From Halieaceae bacterium UBA6060 (GTDB taxonomy: Bacteria > Pseudomonadota > Gammaproteobacteria > Pseudomonadales > Halieaceae): a stretch of 45,974 bases of DNA. The position numbers and the translations under genes are program-made. How positions within the stretch are numbered: position 1 is the stretch's first letter; the number at the start of each line of letters is the position of its first letter. Positions 37,975 to 45,974 of this stretch are shown one piece after another. The notes beneath the pieces were generated by a model. That model saw only the letters and a program-made list of their open reading frames with translations. It did not search any database and was not told the origin of the DNA. The stretch covers positions 1 to 45,974 of the forward strand of contig DIYG01000135.1 in the NCBI GenBank assembly GCA_002428935.1. Direction: 5' to 3'.

Positions 37975-38955
37975 ATGGCGGACTCCTGGTATCTGCTGGC
38001 CGATATCGGTGGTACCAATGCTCGCTTTGCGCTCGGTGTTGGGGCAGGGCGAGAGCTGCGTGAACCGCTGACCGTATCCGTGGCAGACCATCCGACCTTT
38101 ACCTCGGCCCTCCAGGCTTACCTTCAGCACGTGGAGAAGAGTGGCCAGTGGCAGGCATTGCCGTCGGATTGTTGCCTGGCGGTCGCTTGCCCCGTAAACA
38201 GCGAGGTCGTCACCTTTACCAACAGCGATTGGGTTATCCATCGTGATGAGGTGGCGCGTAGCCTTGAACTACCCGAGCTAAAAATCATCAATGACTTTAC
38301 GGCCATTGGCTATGCGGCTATGGACTTCGTCGAGGAAGACTGGATTCAGGTCGGCGACGGACAGGCTCAAGCGGACAGCCCCATGGTTGTCTTAGGTCCC
38401 GGTACGGGACTCGGGGTTTGCTCGGTGATTCCCGGCTCCGGCGGGATTTCTGTGGTATCGGGGGAGGGAGGACATGTGGATTTTTCCCCGGTCGACGACG
38501 AGGAAATCGAGATTTTGCGATTGCTTCTGACCCGTTATGGACGGGTCTCTGCGGAGCGACTCCTTTCAGGAGCGGGACTGCAAAATATCTATTGGGCGCT
38601 GGGTCAGTTGCAGGGTACGGATAGTCGTCAGGCCAGTCCTGCGGATATCAGCGTCGCCGCACTCACGGATGGTGACGCCCTCTCCGCGCAGACTCTGGCC
38701 GTGTTTTGTCGGGTTTTGGGCGGCGTTGCTGGTAATCTGGCCTTAACCCTTGGAGCTCATGGGGGGGTCTACATTGCCGGCGGCATCGTACCCAGGGTTC
38801 TGGAATATGTCAGAGCCAGCGACTTTCGTGAACGCTTCGTCGCCAAGGGGCGATTCCGTGAGTATCTCAACGACATACCAACGCGACTGGTGACCCGAGA
38901 CAATCCCGGCTTGTACGGCGCCCTGGGTTTCCTCCAGAGAGGCTTTCATCCATGA
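37975..38955 (+). CDS. glk: Glucokinase
   Basis: A 326-residue Glk-family (non-ROK) glucokinase that phosphorylates glucose with ATP. It opens with LLADIGGTNARFALGVG, the phosphate-1 motif. Further hallmarks are AVACPVNSEVVTFTNSDWVI, the catalytic-region motif KIINDFTAIGYA (Asn-Asp), VLGPGTGLGVCSVIP, GEGGHVDFSP and the C-terminal VYIAGGIVPR. It starts two bases after the edd stop and overlaps eda by four bases (ATGA), indicating translational coupling. Its presence implies uptake of free glucose rather than through a PTS. Confidence 0.96.
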   Translation: MADSWYLLADIGGTNARFALGVGAGRELREPLTVSVADHPTFTSALQAYLQHVEKSGQWQALPSDCCLAVACPVNSEVVTFTNSDWVIHRDEVARSLELPELKIINDFTAIGYAAMDFVEEDWIQVGDGQAQADSPMVVLGPGTGLGVCSVIPGSGGISVVSGEGGHVDFSPVDDEEIEILRLLLTRYGRVSAERLLSGAGLQNIYWALGQLQGTDSRQASPADISVAALTDGDALSAQTLAVFCRVLGGVAGNLALTLGAHGGVYIAGGIVPRVLEYVRASDFRERFVAKGRFREYLNDIPTRLVTRDNPGLYGALGFLQRGFHP

Positions 38956-39608
38956 CCACGGCTCACGATATTCTCCGCCAGGCACCGGTAGTGCCCGTGC
39001 TGACGATTAGGGATCTAAAACAAGCGGTGCCGCTGGCGCAGGCTCTGGTCGACGGCGGGGTCCCCGTGCTGGAAGTTACTCTGCGCACGGACGCGGGTTT
39101 ACCATCCATTCGTGCTATCGCCGAAGCCGTTCCCAATGCCCTGGTCGGAGCCGGTACCGTTCTCAATGGCGAGGATTTTGCGCAGGCGGTGGCTGCGGGT
39201 AGTCGCTTTATCGTTACCCCGGGACTGACTACGTCTATTCTCGAAGCGGCGAAGGGCAGCCCCGTACCCCTGATTCCCGGTGTGGCCACAATCAGCGAAC
39301 TGATGCGAGCGCGAGACGAGGGTCTTAGCTGTCTGAAGTTTTTCCCGGCGGAAGCCAGCGGGGGTGCGGCGGCGTTAAGGGCCTTTGCTGGGCCGGTGTC
39401 CGATGTGCATTTCTGCCCTACGGGCGGCATTGATCTAAACAACCTGGAGCAATACCTCAGGCTGCCTTCGGTACTTACGGTGGGTGGCAGTTGGCTGACG
39501 CCGCAGGACGCGGTGGATTCTGGCGACTGGGACCGGATACGGTCACTGGCGCGAGAAGCCTGCGCTCGCGTGAAGCAAATCAGAGAACCGGCGGGAGACA
39601 CCCCGTAA
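38952..39608 (+). CDS. eda: 2-keto-3-deoxy-6-phosphogluconate aldolase
   Basis: A 218-residue class I KDPG aldolase, splitting KDPG into pyruvate and glyceraldehyde-3-phosphate. The Schiff-base Lys129 is in LSCLKFFPAEASGG, the catalytic Glu in VLEVTLRTDAGL, and the phosphate-binding Gly region in CPTGGIDLNNL. ALVGAGTVLNGEDFAQAV is also characteristic. It overlaps glk by four bases. Eda is trimeric and cytoplasmic. The C-terminal 15 residues are extra and probably flexible. Confidence 0.96.
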   Translation: MTTAHDILRQAPVVPVLTIRDLKQAVPLAQALVDGGVPVLEVTLRTDAGLPSIRAIAEAVPNALVGAGTVLNGEDFAQAVAAGSRFIVTPGLTTSILEAAKGSPVPLIPGVATISELMRARDEGLSCLKFFPAEASGGAAALRAFAGPVSDVHFCPTGGIDLNNLEQYLRLPSVLTVGGSWLTPQDAVDSGDWDRIRSLAREACARVKQIREPAGDTP

Positions 39609-39638
39609 CCCCGCATAACAGATATGGCTTGAAGCACT

Positions 39639-41084
39639 ATGGATCTTCTTATCTTCGGCGCCCGCGGTGACCTATCGGGGCGCAAGCTTTTCCCGGCACT
39701 CTATCACCTGGACAACTGCGAACTGCTGCCAAAGGATTTACGGATTTTTGCCCTGGCTCGGGAAGACATCAGTCTCGATACCTTTCTCGGTGACATCAAG
39801 GAGCGCGTTCGCCGCTACGTCGACGACTCCCGCTGGTCCGAAGAACAGTGGTCGGCCTATGCCGATCGCTTTGTCTATCACCGGGTCGATTTTGGTGACG
39901 AGGAGCAAATTCGTACCTTGGCGGAGTTTTTATCCCCGCAACGGCCGGTGTTGTTTTACCTGGCTACGCCGCCGGGCTTGTTTGGGCCCATTTGTGAGCA
40001 TCTTGGGGCTGCTGGATGTCTGGAGGGGGATCGTCGCCTGCTGTTGGAAAAACCCATCGGTCATGATCTGGCCAGTTGTCGGGAAGTGAACGACACGGTG
40101 GCGAAGTTCTTTCCCGAGGATGCGATCTATCGCGTGGATCATTATCTCGGTAAAGAAACGGTGCAGAACCTCTTGGTCCTGCGCTTTGGCAATCGTTTTA
40201 TCAACACCCAGTGGGACCAGAGCTGCGTGGATCATGTGCAGATTAGCGTCGCTGAACCCATTGGCATTGAAGGTCGTTGGTCCTACTACGACAGCGTTGG
40301 GCAACTTCGCGACATGGTTCAGAACCACCTCATGCAGTTGCTTTGTCTGGTGGCCATGGAGCCGCCGAACTCCATGACGGCGGAAGGCATTCGCGACGAA
40401 AAGGTCAAGATCGTTCGCGCTTTGCGCCCGATCGACCTTGAGAATGTGCGGGATCACGCTGTGCGAGGCCAGTACACAGCGGGCTGGTTACGCGGCGAAC
40501 CGGTGCCGGGTTATTTGCAGGAAGAGGATTGCCCGAAAAGTGAAAGTAACACCGAGACCTTTGTGGCTCTGAAGGCCTTTATCGATAACTGGCGCTGGGC
40601 GGGCGTACCGTTCTATCTACGCACGGGTAAGCGCATGCCCGAGAAACTGACGGAAATCGTTATTACCTATAAAGCCTTACCCCATAACATCTTTGCCGCC
40701 GCGGGTCGTGAAGACGTGCCTAATCGGCTGGTGATCCGGCTGCAGCCCAATGAGGGTATCGAGATGCAGATGGTCTCAAAGCTCCACAGTCTGCGGAACA
40801 AGATGGGCCTGGTTACGGAGACTCTAAACCTTGATTTTCTCGGGTCGGCAGATCTGGACCGAATTCCCGATGCCTACGAGCGTCTATTTTTAGATGCCAT
40901 CAACGGCGATCAGTCACTGTTTGTTGGCCGCGAAGAAATCGAAGAGTCCTGGCGCTGGTGCGACGGACTTATCGATGCCTGGCAGGAAAGCGGGCTGCCT
41001 ATCCAGGGCTATCAGGCGGGGTCCTGGGGACCTACGAGAGGTGAGTTGCTCATCGAAAAAGACGGCCGCAGTTGGCATGTCTGA
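39639..41084 (+). CDS. zwf: Glucose-6-phosphate 1-dehydrogenase
   Basis: A 481-residue G6PDH, oxidising glucose-6-phosphate to 6-phosphogluconolactone with NAD(P). The N-terminal nucleotide motif is LLIFGARGDLSGRKLFPAL, the substrate-binding signature is RVDHYLGKETVQNL (R165-L178, including the conserved His and Lys) and the C-terminal region has PFYLRTGKRMPEKLTEIVI, which carries another conserved Lys. Length is typical. It starts 30 bases after eda and its stop overlaps pgl by 8 bases. No HexR operator of the TGTAATTAAATTACA type is visible upstream. Confidence 0.97.
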   Translation: MDLLIFGARGDLSGRKLFPALYHLDNCELLPKDLRIFALAREDISLDTFLGDIKERVRRYVDDSRWSEEQWSAYADRFVYHRVDFGDEEQIRTLAEFLSPQRPVLFYLATPPGLFGPICEHLGAAGCLEGDRRLLLEKPIGHDLASCREVNDTVAKFFPEDAIYRVDHYLGKETVQNLLVLRFGNRFINTQWDQSCVDHVQISVAEPIGIEGRWSYYDSVGQLRDMVQNHLMQLLCLVAMEPPNSMTAEGIRDEKVKIVRALRPIDLENVRDHAVRGQYTAGWLRGEPVPGYLQEEDCPKSESNTETFVALKAFIDNWRWAGVPFYLRTGKRMPEKLTEIVITYKALPHNIFAAAGREDVPNRLVIRLQPNEGIEMQMVSKLHSLRNKMGLVTETLNLDFLGSADLDRIPDAYERLFLDAINGDQSLFVGREEIEESWRWCDGLIDAWQESGLPIQGYQAGSWGPTRGELLIEKDGRSWHV

Positions 41085-41775
41085 GGTCCCCTGTTACGAA
41101 TTCACCGATCGAGCGGGCTTGGATCAGGCACTGGCGGAGCGCGTCGCGAGCGCCCTTCGCTCTGCAATTGCCAAACGCGGTGAAGCCAATCTCGTGGTGT
41201 CTGGAGGCTCCACTCCTGTGGGTGTGTTTCGGACTCTATCGGACGTAGCGTTGGATTGGTCCGCGGTGCGCATCACCCTGGCGGATGAGCGATGGGTGGC
41301 GGTAGATCATGGGGACAGTAATGAGCGCCTGGTGCGAGAGCACCTTTTAAGGAACAGTGCCGCTGGCGCTTCTTTCACATCGCTTTTTACGGGGCATAAA
41401 ACAGCGGAAGAGGGCGAAGAAGAGGTTGCTCGACGCTTGTCGGCCTTTCCGCTTTTCGATGTGGTGATGCTCGGCATGGGAGAGGACGGACACACGGCGT
41501 CGCTGTTTCCCGAAAGCGAAGCGTTAGTTCGTGGCCAGGACCTGTCATCAAACCGTTCTTGCCTGGCTGTGCAACCTTCTCACGCTCCCCACCAGCGGAT
41601 GTCGCTTACCCTACGGCGCCTTCTTCAGGCGCGTCTTGTCATTCTCCATATCACTGGTCAGGGGAAACGGGACGTTTTTGAGCGAGCGCAGGAATCCAAG
41701 GATCCCCTGCGCTGGCCTATCGCCGCCGTGTTGGGCTCTACGGAACCTACCGTGAACGTCTATTGGGCTCCGTAA
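41077..41775 (+). CDS. pgl: 6-phosphogluconolactonase
   Basis: A 232-residue NagB/DevB-type 6-phosphogluconolactonase hydrolysing the lactone formed by Zwf. The hallmark segments are NLVVSGGSTPVGVFRTLS, ITLADERWVAVDHGDSNERL, DVVMLGMGEDGHTASLFPES and the C-terminal ILHITGQGKRDVFERA. Length is typical. The ATG lies inside the 3' end of zwf (8-base overlap), so the longer upstream frame, which is just an alternative reading of zwf, is not used. It completes glucose to 6-phosphogluconate with glk and zwf. Confidence 0.95.
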   Translation: MSEVPCYEFTDRAGLDQALAERVASALRSAIAKRGEANLVVSGGSTPVGVFRTLSDVALDWSAVRITLADERWVAVDHGDSNERLVREHLLRNSAAGASFTSLFTGHKTAEEGEEEVARRLSAFPLFDVVMLGMGEDGHTASLFPESEALVRGQDLSSNRSCLAVQPSHAPHQRMSLTLRRLLQARLVILHITGQGKRDVFERAQESKDPLRWPIAAVLGSTEPTVNVYWAP

Positions 41776-41812
41776 TGCTAACCCCTGACGGTTACAGCAA
41801 GGCGATGCGGTA

Positions 41813-42706
41813 GTGAGCGAGGTCATCGCAGCCGTCGAGGGTGGGGGGACCAATTTCAATTGTGCGCTTTTCGACCTCGAAGGCCGGCTCCTTGTTCGGC
41901 AACGATTCGCTACCGCCAAACCAAAGGCAACCATTGAGCAGTGCGCGGCATTTATCAAACAGTCGCGGCGAGGAAGCCGCATTATTGGCGCGGGGCTTGC
42001 CTGTTTCGGCCCCCTGGATCTACGCCGTGGGTCATCGAGTTATGGGGCGATCCTGGCTACCCCAAAACCGGGGTGGGAAAGCTTTAAGCCCAAGGCATCT
42101 TTAGAAGATGCCCTCGAGGTGCCCGTTTCTTTGACCACGGATGTGGGTGGTTCTGCCCTGGGCGAACACCATGCGGGTGTTGCGCGAAACACGGAAGACT
42201 TTGTTTACATCACCGTCGGCACGGGCATAGGTGTAGCAGCTTTTTTGGGCGGACGACTCCTGGAAGGGGCCTCACACCCGGAATTGGGGCACTGCAGCGT
42301 CCGTCGTGTGGCCGGCGATTCATTTTTGGGCAACTGCCCCTTCCATGGGGACTGTGTGTCAGGCCTGGCAAGTGGGCCTGCGATCGAGGCACGGTGGGGA
42401 AAACGGGGCGAGGAACTCCCTCCTGAGCATAGGGCCTGGGATTTCGAGAGCGCTTACCTTGCTCAGCTTTGTACAACCGCGATCTACGCCTATGCCCCAC
42501 AGGCGGTGGTGCTCGGCGGTGGAGTGATGGCTGCTCCGGGACTTCTGGATCGGATCAAGATCAAACTCGGTAAACTATTGGGGGCCTATCACGACACTTT
42601 TGTTGTCGATGCCGCGGGCGCGCCACGCGTCGTTGCACCGGGCCTTGGTGGAGACAGCGCCCTGTACGGCGCTTTTGCGCTGGCGCGAAGCGAATTGGAG
42701 CGTTGA
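41813..42706 (+). CDS. ROK-family fructokinase (GTG start)
   Basis: A 297-residue ROK-family sugar kinase, most similar to the ScrK/GmuE-type fructokinases. The ATP motif is AAVEGGGTNFNCALFD and the second phosphate site is YITVGTGIGVAAFLGG. The ROK zinc motif is HPELGHCSVR ... CPFHGDCVSGLASGPAI, in which one His and three Cys align with the known ligands. VVLGGGVMAAPG is also conserved. It is the last gene of the cluster; GTG 41813 is 37 bases after pgl. Phosphorylated fructose would need phosphoglucose isomerase, not in the window, to enter the Entner-Doudoroff route. Related hexoses (mannose) are possible alternatives. Confidence 0.86.
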   Translation: MSEVIAAVEGGGTNFNCALFDLEGRLLVRQRFATAKPKATIEQCAAFIKQSRRGSRIIGAGLACFGPLDLRRGSSSYGAILATPKPGWESFKPKASLEDALEVPVSLTTDVGGSALGEHHAGVARNTEDFVYITVGTGIGVAAFLGGRLLEGASHPELGHCSVRRVAGDSFLGNCPFHGDCVSGLASGPAIEARWGKRGEELPPEHRAWDFESAYLAQLCTTAIYAYAPQAVVLGGGVMAAPGLLDRIKIKLGKLLGAYHDTFVVDAAGAPRVVAPGLGGDSALYGAFALARSELER

Positions 42707-42800
42707 TCACGCTTATTGATATCGAGCCCTGAAGCTAGTCGCGTATCCCTGGTGTGGCTACTACTTCGTTTTCTAAGAACAGGCTCTACTATCGGAGCCT

Positions 42801-44228
42801 TCAGCCCAGGGAAAGCTCGTAGCGGCAAGAGCGTTCCATACCGCCTTTGCGTTTTACGTTTACCTGCAGAGTCCATTGGGTCGCGCTGCGTAGAACCTGG
42901 GCATTGAAGCGGCCAAGTTCGGCATTCTGGGTGTTTGTACGGATCTCGAACAGGGGGCTCGAGAACTGTGTCGGTGAGTTACCTTCCCCAAGGACTAACT
43001 CGGCACTGCGTAATCGATCGGATGCGGTGCTGCCATTCACGGCAATGTACGGTTCGCTATCCTGCGTGACTACGGATACTCCATTGATCTGGCAAAGGAC
43101 ATAGGCCTCGGGGTCGGCGGCGAGGGCGGCCTTCACGTCCAACAGACCATATCCCGTATTAGCATCGATACCGACGGCGTCGATATCCCGGGCGCTGTTT
43201 TTTAGCATGCGCGACAATTGCGTTGCGCTCAGGGTTTTGTTTCGCGACTTGAGGAGGGCTGCCGCGCCGGAAACAAAAGGTGCGGCGAAGGACGTCCCGC
43301 TAGCTCGATAGTAGCTGCTTTTTGGCCCTACGAAGGGAGACGATTCCACTGCGTTAGTGCTCAGTAAACCGGCGAAGTTTGTCCTCAGGGCCCGTAGGGA
43401 GACGATATCAACGCCGGGCGCGCTGATATCCACGGCGGAGCCAAAATTCGAAAAAGGTGCTCTTTGATGGTCCCGGCCCGTAGCGGCCACCGTGAGGACC
43501 CCGGGGATGCTGGCGGGGGTATAACCCGCCGTGCTCTTGCCATCATTTCCCGCTGCTGCCACGACCAGAGCACCTTGCTCTCGGGCGTAGCCAATCGCCC
43601 GTTGTTCTTGCGGCGAAAGCTCCTCGATGGCCATGGACAAGTTGATAATCGTCGCACCCTGGTTTGCGGCGTAGATGATGGCCGCGCCCACCTGGGAGCC
43701 ATAGCCGCGACCGCCCAGATTCAGTGCACGCAGGGGCATGATAATGGCCCGACTGTCGACGCCGGCGATTCCAATACCGTTTCCCGTTGCCGCTGCGATG
43801 ATGCCAGCAACGTGAGTTCCGTGACCCAGCTCGTCCCAGGGGTTGTTGTCATTGTCGATAAAGTCCCAGCCATAGCGATCATCGACATAGCCATTGCCAT
43901 CGTCATCTCGGCCATTGAGGGGCTCTTGCTCATTCACCCACAGGCTGTCGTCGGCGATATCAGGATGCCCATCATCCACGCCGCTATCGATTACGGCGAC
44001 GACGACGCGATCCCGATTCCCATCCTCAGTCAGGCTCTTTCGGAATGATGCGTCCAGACCGATCGCATCAAGGCCCCACAGGTCCGCGAGAACCCGCTTT
44101 TCCCCAAGGGCCATGAGAACGTCGTCCTGATACTCCTCGGCCATAGCTGGAGAAGCCAGCAGTGCTATTCCAAGACATACGAGAAGCAACACGCGTGAAG
44201 GGATGCCATGGCGAGGGCCATTCATCAT
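42801..44228 (-). CDS. Secreted subtilisin-like serine protease (S8 family)
   Basis: A 475-residue S8 peptidase with a signal peptide (residues 1-30, ending ASPAMA). The triad is Asp81 (VVVAVIDSGVD), His136 (LGHGTHVAG) and Ser313 (ASGTSFAAPFVSG), with the oxyanion Asn in AAAGND. The region between signal and catalytic domain is only about 45 residues, too short for a classical I9 propeptide. The catalytic domain has a calcium-like Asp-rich loop (NGRDDDGNGYVDD). After about residue 355 a C-terminal beta-rich extension of about 120 residues follows, which may bind substrate. ATG 44228 overlaps the stop of the upstream coiled-coil gene (ATGA), so the two are translationally coupled and are likely a functional pair. 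Confidence 0.93.
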   Translation of the reverse strand: MMNGPRHGIPSRVLLLVCLGIALLASPAMAEEYQDDVLMALGEKRVLADLWGLDAIGLDASFRKSLTEDGNRDRVVVAVIDSGVDDGHPDIADDSLWVNEQEPLNGRDDDGNGYVDDRYGWDFIDNDNNPWDELGHGTHVAGIIAAATGNGIGIAGVDSRAIIMPLRALNLGGRGYGSQVGAAIIYAANQGATIINLSMAIEELSPQEQRAIGYAREQGALVVAAAGNDGKSTAGYTPASIPGVLTVAATGRDHQRAPFSNFGSAVDISAPGVDIVSLRALRTNFAGLLSTNAVESSPFVGPKSSYYRASGTSFAAPFVSGAAALLKSRNKTLSATQLSRMLKNSARDIDAVGIDANTGYGLLDVKAALAADPEAYVLCQINGVSVVTQDSEPYIAVNGSTASDRLRSAELVLGEGNSPTQFSSPLFEIRTNTQNAELGRFNAQVLRSATQWTLQVNVKRKGGMERSCRYELSLG

Positions 44229-45974
44229 CGACCTACGGAACTGCGGCGGGAGTTGGTTGCGCATTCATCGACGACGATGATCTTCACTCGACCTTCATCT
44301 ACGGCAAAGCCCTGTTTGATGATCTGCGCATCGATGGCGGCGAGGGCGTCGTGGACGAGCTTCGCCTGGTTGTCCTTGGTCCAGGTGCGCCGATCTTCCT
44401 GCAGGTACAGGGAGTAAAAAGCGTACTCGGCCGTGTAGTCTCGTAGCGCCTGCCAGTAGGCGAGTTCCGCTATGGGCAGTTTCTTGGCGCACTCATCGCG
44501 CTTGTCCTTGAGACGGAACCATTCCTCGCGCAGTTCTCGTCGTCGCTGGGTGATAAATGCTCGGCGTCGAGCCAGTCGCTCGGCTTCGTCAGCTCGATCC
44601 AGCGCAAGGCGTGGTGAGTTGGTTTCGTTTTCAAGGAAGGCTTTCGCGTCCCTAACGGAAGCGAAGCCCATGTTCTGCGCCTGTTTCAGGGTGACAAGCT
44701 TGCTACTGTTCTCCACGCCGCTCTGGTAGTCCGCACGTGCGCGAAGGTGCTTCGCGTCACGTTCCAAGGTCTTTTGATCCTTGAGGTCCTTTCGCTGCTC
44801 ACCCAGCCGTTTGTGGTGTCGCTTTATTGCTTCCATGCGGCTCATGGATTGAATGACGCAGCGTTGCAATTGGCGCCAGTGGCGGCGGGCTTCTTCCGCT
44901 GCGGCCAACTCGTCAGCGACGTTTAGATCGACATTGATCTGGTCGGCGGAGAGCCGGCGACCGGCACCTTCCGTATGGAAGTCTTCCTCGAACTGCTCTG
45001 CATCCAATAGGAGTTTTTCATAATCGTAGCCTTCGATGGCTACGCCGACTTCCTCAATGGCTTCGTTGCGTTTTTTTACCGCCTCGGAAATCGTCGCAAC
45101 GTCTTTACCCATATTCTTCACCGCCGCCGCGTACTGCTCCATGAACTCACCCATGCCCGGCACTTTGCCCGCGATGGAGCCGAGCATATCCAGGTATTCA
45201 CCGAACGCTTCAAAAGCCTTCTCAGGATCTCCCCGGGCGTCATCGAGTTTGTCGAGGAACTCCGTCGCCTTACCCAATTGCTCGACAAGCTCGTTCGCTT
45301 TTTCTATGCGATTGGCGTTGGTTGTTATCCCCTCAAGGACCTGACCAAGGGCCGCAAAGCGATCGCCGCGAAGGGTGTTGATCTTTTCTGCCAGGGCGCT
45401 GACGTCTTTTACTTCGATTTTTTCACCGTTGGCGATGCGCAGTCTTAGGCTCTCCAGGCTCAGGAGCGCGTCGAAGCTATTGGAGACGGTTTTTACGTAG
45501 CGATTGCCCGTGAGTTCGGCAACCGTGTCGACCACGCCCTTCGCCTCCAGTGCGGTAATGCGCTCTCCCTCCAGGCCTTTGATGCTCATCTCTGTCATCT
45601 GTAAGCCAAGCTTGAGACTGTCGGAGGTCAACTTGAGAGGGCGGTACTCGGTGCCCGCATGGGTAAACGCATCGTTTACACCTGCGACTACTTTTGCTCC
45701 TGCATCAACGCTTGCCAGACCGTCCTTGGCACCGCCCACGGCCTGCACATCGTTGGCGAGCACGATTAAGTCGGAGGGTATCTTGTCGATCTGCGCATCG
45801 ACCTGCTTGTCGGCCCGATCAACCCTGGGTTTCGCCGGGCAGCTTTGCAGGGGAACCCCGTCGTTTGTCGCCGCTGTGCCCGCTTCGCCGACAACAGCGC
45901 CCAGGTTCCCTCGATCTGCGGATGCATAGCTCCGATCCTGCTGACGTTTGTAGTCGGCCCGTCGGGCCTCGGGG
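44225..45974 (-). CDS. Long helical coiled-coil protein of unknown function (partial, 5' end outside the window)
   Basis: The frame is open from the window edge to the stop at 44225, giving at least 582 residues, with no start needed inside the window. The N-terminal visible part (to about residue 70) is polar, and 70-330 is low-charge helix with repeated Gly/Ala/Val segments (LDDARGDPEKAFEAFGEYLD, then GKVPGMGEFMEQYAAAVKNM). Residues 360-540 are very rich in Arg, Lys and Glu with heptad-like spacing (ERLARRRAFITQRRRELREE), a long coiled coil. I recognise no family, and no transmembrane segment is visible. The downstream subtilase begins inside its stop codon. It could be a surface, filament or protease-partner protein; all of this is speculation without the N-terminus. 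Confidence 0.8.
   Translation of the reverse strand, partial: PEARRADYKRQQDRSYASADRGNLGAVVGEAGTAATNDGVPLQSCPAKPRVDRADKQVDAQIDKIPSDLIVLANDVQAVGGAKDGLASVDAGAKVVAGVNDAFTHAGTEYRPLKLTSDSLKLGLQMTEMSIKGLEGERITALEAKGVVDTVAELTGNRYVKTVSNSFDALLSLESLRLRIANGEKIEVKDVSALAEKINTLRGDRFAALGQVLEGITTNANRIEKANELVEQLGKATEFLDKLDDARGDPEKAFEAFGEYLDMLGSIAGKVPGMGEFMEQYAAAVKNMGKDVATISEAVKKRNEAIEEVGVAIEGYDYEKLLLDAEQFEEDFHTEGAGRRLSADQINVDLNVADELAAAEEARRHWRQLQRCVIQSMSRMEAIKRHHKRLGEQRKDLKDQKTLERDAKHLRARADYQSGVENSSKLVTLKQAQNMGFASVRDAKAFLENETNSPRLALDRADEAERLARRRAFITQRRRELREEWFRLKDKRDECAKKLPIAELAYWQALRDYTAEYAFYSLYLQEDRRTWTKDNQAKLVHDALAAIDAQIIKQGFAVDEGRVKIIVVDECATNSRRSSVGR

Noticed and set aside
42782..42799. A terminator hairpin between the ROK kinase and the subtilase genes
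   Set aside because: The stem is only 5 bp (GGCTC/GAGCC) with an 8-base loop and no T-run, too weak to call.
1..45974. Mobile elements, CRISPR arrays, tRNA or rRNA genes
   Set aside because: I looked for transposase and integrase motifs, regular direct repeats with spacers, and cloverleaf or rRNA sequence and found none; the repeats seen are inside one gene or are short inverted repeats.

Overview
The window is a dense stretch (38 protein-coding genes, no gene-free gap above 300 bases) of a GC-rich chromosome, apparently from a marine heterotrophic gammaproteobacterium. The protein set suggests the Halieaceae (OM60/NOR5) or close relatives: a large TonB-dependent receptor, a DUF3014 protein, MaeB with a phosphotransacetylase domain, an Entner-Doudoroff cluster, and many exported hydrolases. 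This placement is inferred from gene content; no rRNA or tRNA is present to confirm it. I see no insertion sequence, prophage or CRISPR array.

Region 1 (1-6861, all on the minus strand): the start of a probable mechanosensitive channel, a DUF3014 membrane protein, a compact three-gene redox operon (DUF2892, DCC-family oxidoreductase, flavin reductase), a nitronate monooxygenase-like enzyme and pyruvate phosphate dikinase.

Region 2 (7092-16011): a TonB-dependent receptor closed by a strong terminator, a tiny exported protein made of 9-residue repeats, a haloalkane dehalogenase, an exported amidohydrolase, a pterin dehydratase overlapping an exported sulfatase, and a divergent gamma-glutamyltransferase.

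Region 3 (16191-27385): dinB, then the most interesting part of the window. A ureohydrolase (agmatinase/arginase family) with a signal peptide is followed by a membrane-anchored parvulin-like protein and a complete urea-type ABC importer, urtABCDE. Near-consensus sigma-54 (-24/-12) promoters lie just upstream of both the ureohydrolase and urtA, and urtA also has two NtrC-like palindromes 31 bp apart. My reading is a nitrogen-starvation scavenging module: a guanidino compound is cut in the periplasm, and the urea released is imported. No urease is in the window. An exported oligoendopeptidase F follows.

Region 4 (27408-33312): a short-chain dehydrogenase with a signal peptide, an exported protein in which a PDZ domain interrupts an NTF2/SnoaL-like fold, malic enzyme MaeB preceded by a strong G-quadruplex motif, and a two-gene pair of uncharacterised envelope proteins.

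Region 5 (33443-42706): central carbon metabolism. PEP carboxylase is followed by a tight run edd-glk-eda-zwf-pgl and a ROK fructokinase, giving the whole route from glucose to pyruvate plus glyceraldehyde-3-phosphate. With PPDK and MaeB elsewhere in the window, the PEP-pyruvate-malate/oxaloacetate node is well covered.

Region 6 (42801-45974, minus strand): a subtilisin-like secreted protease translationally coupled to a long helical, coiled-coil protein of unknown function that runs off the window end.
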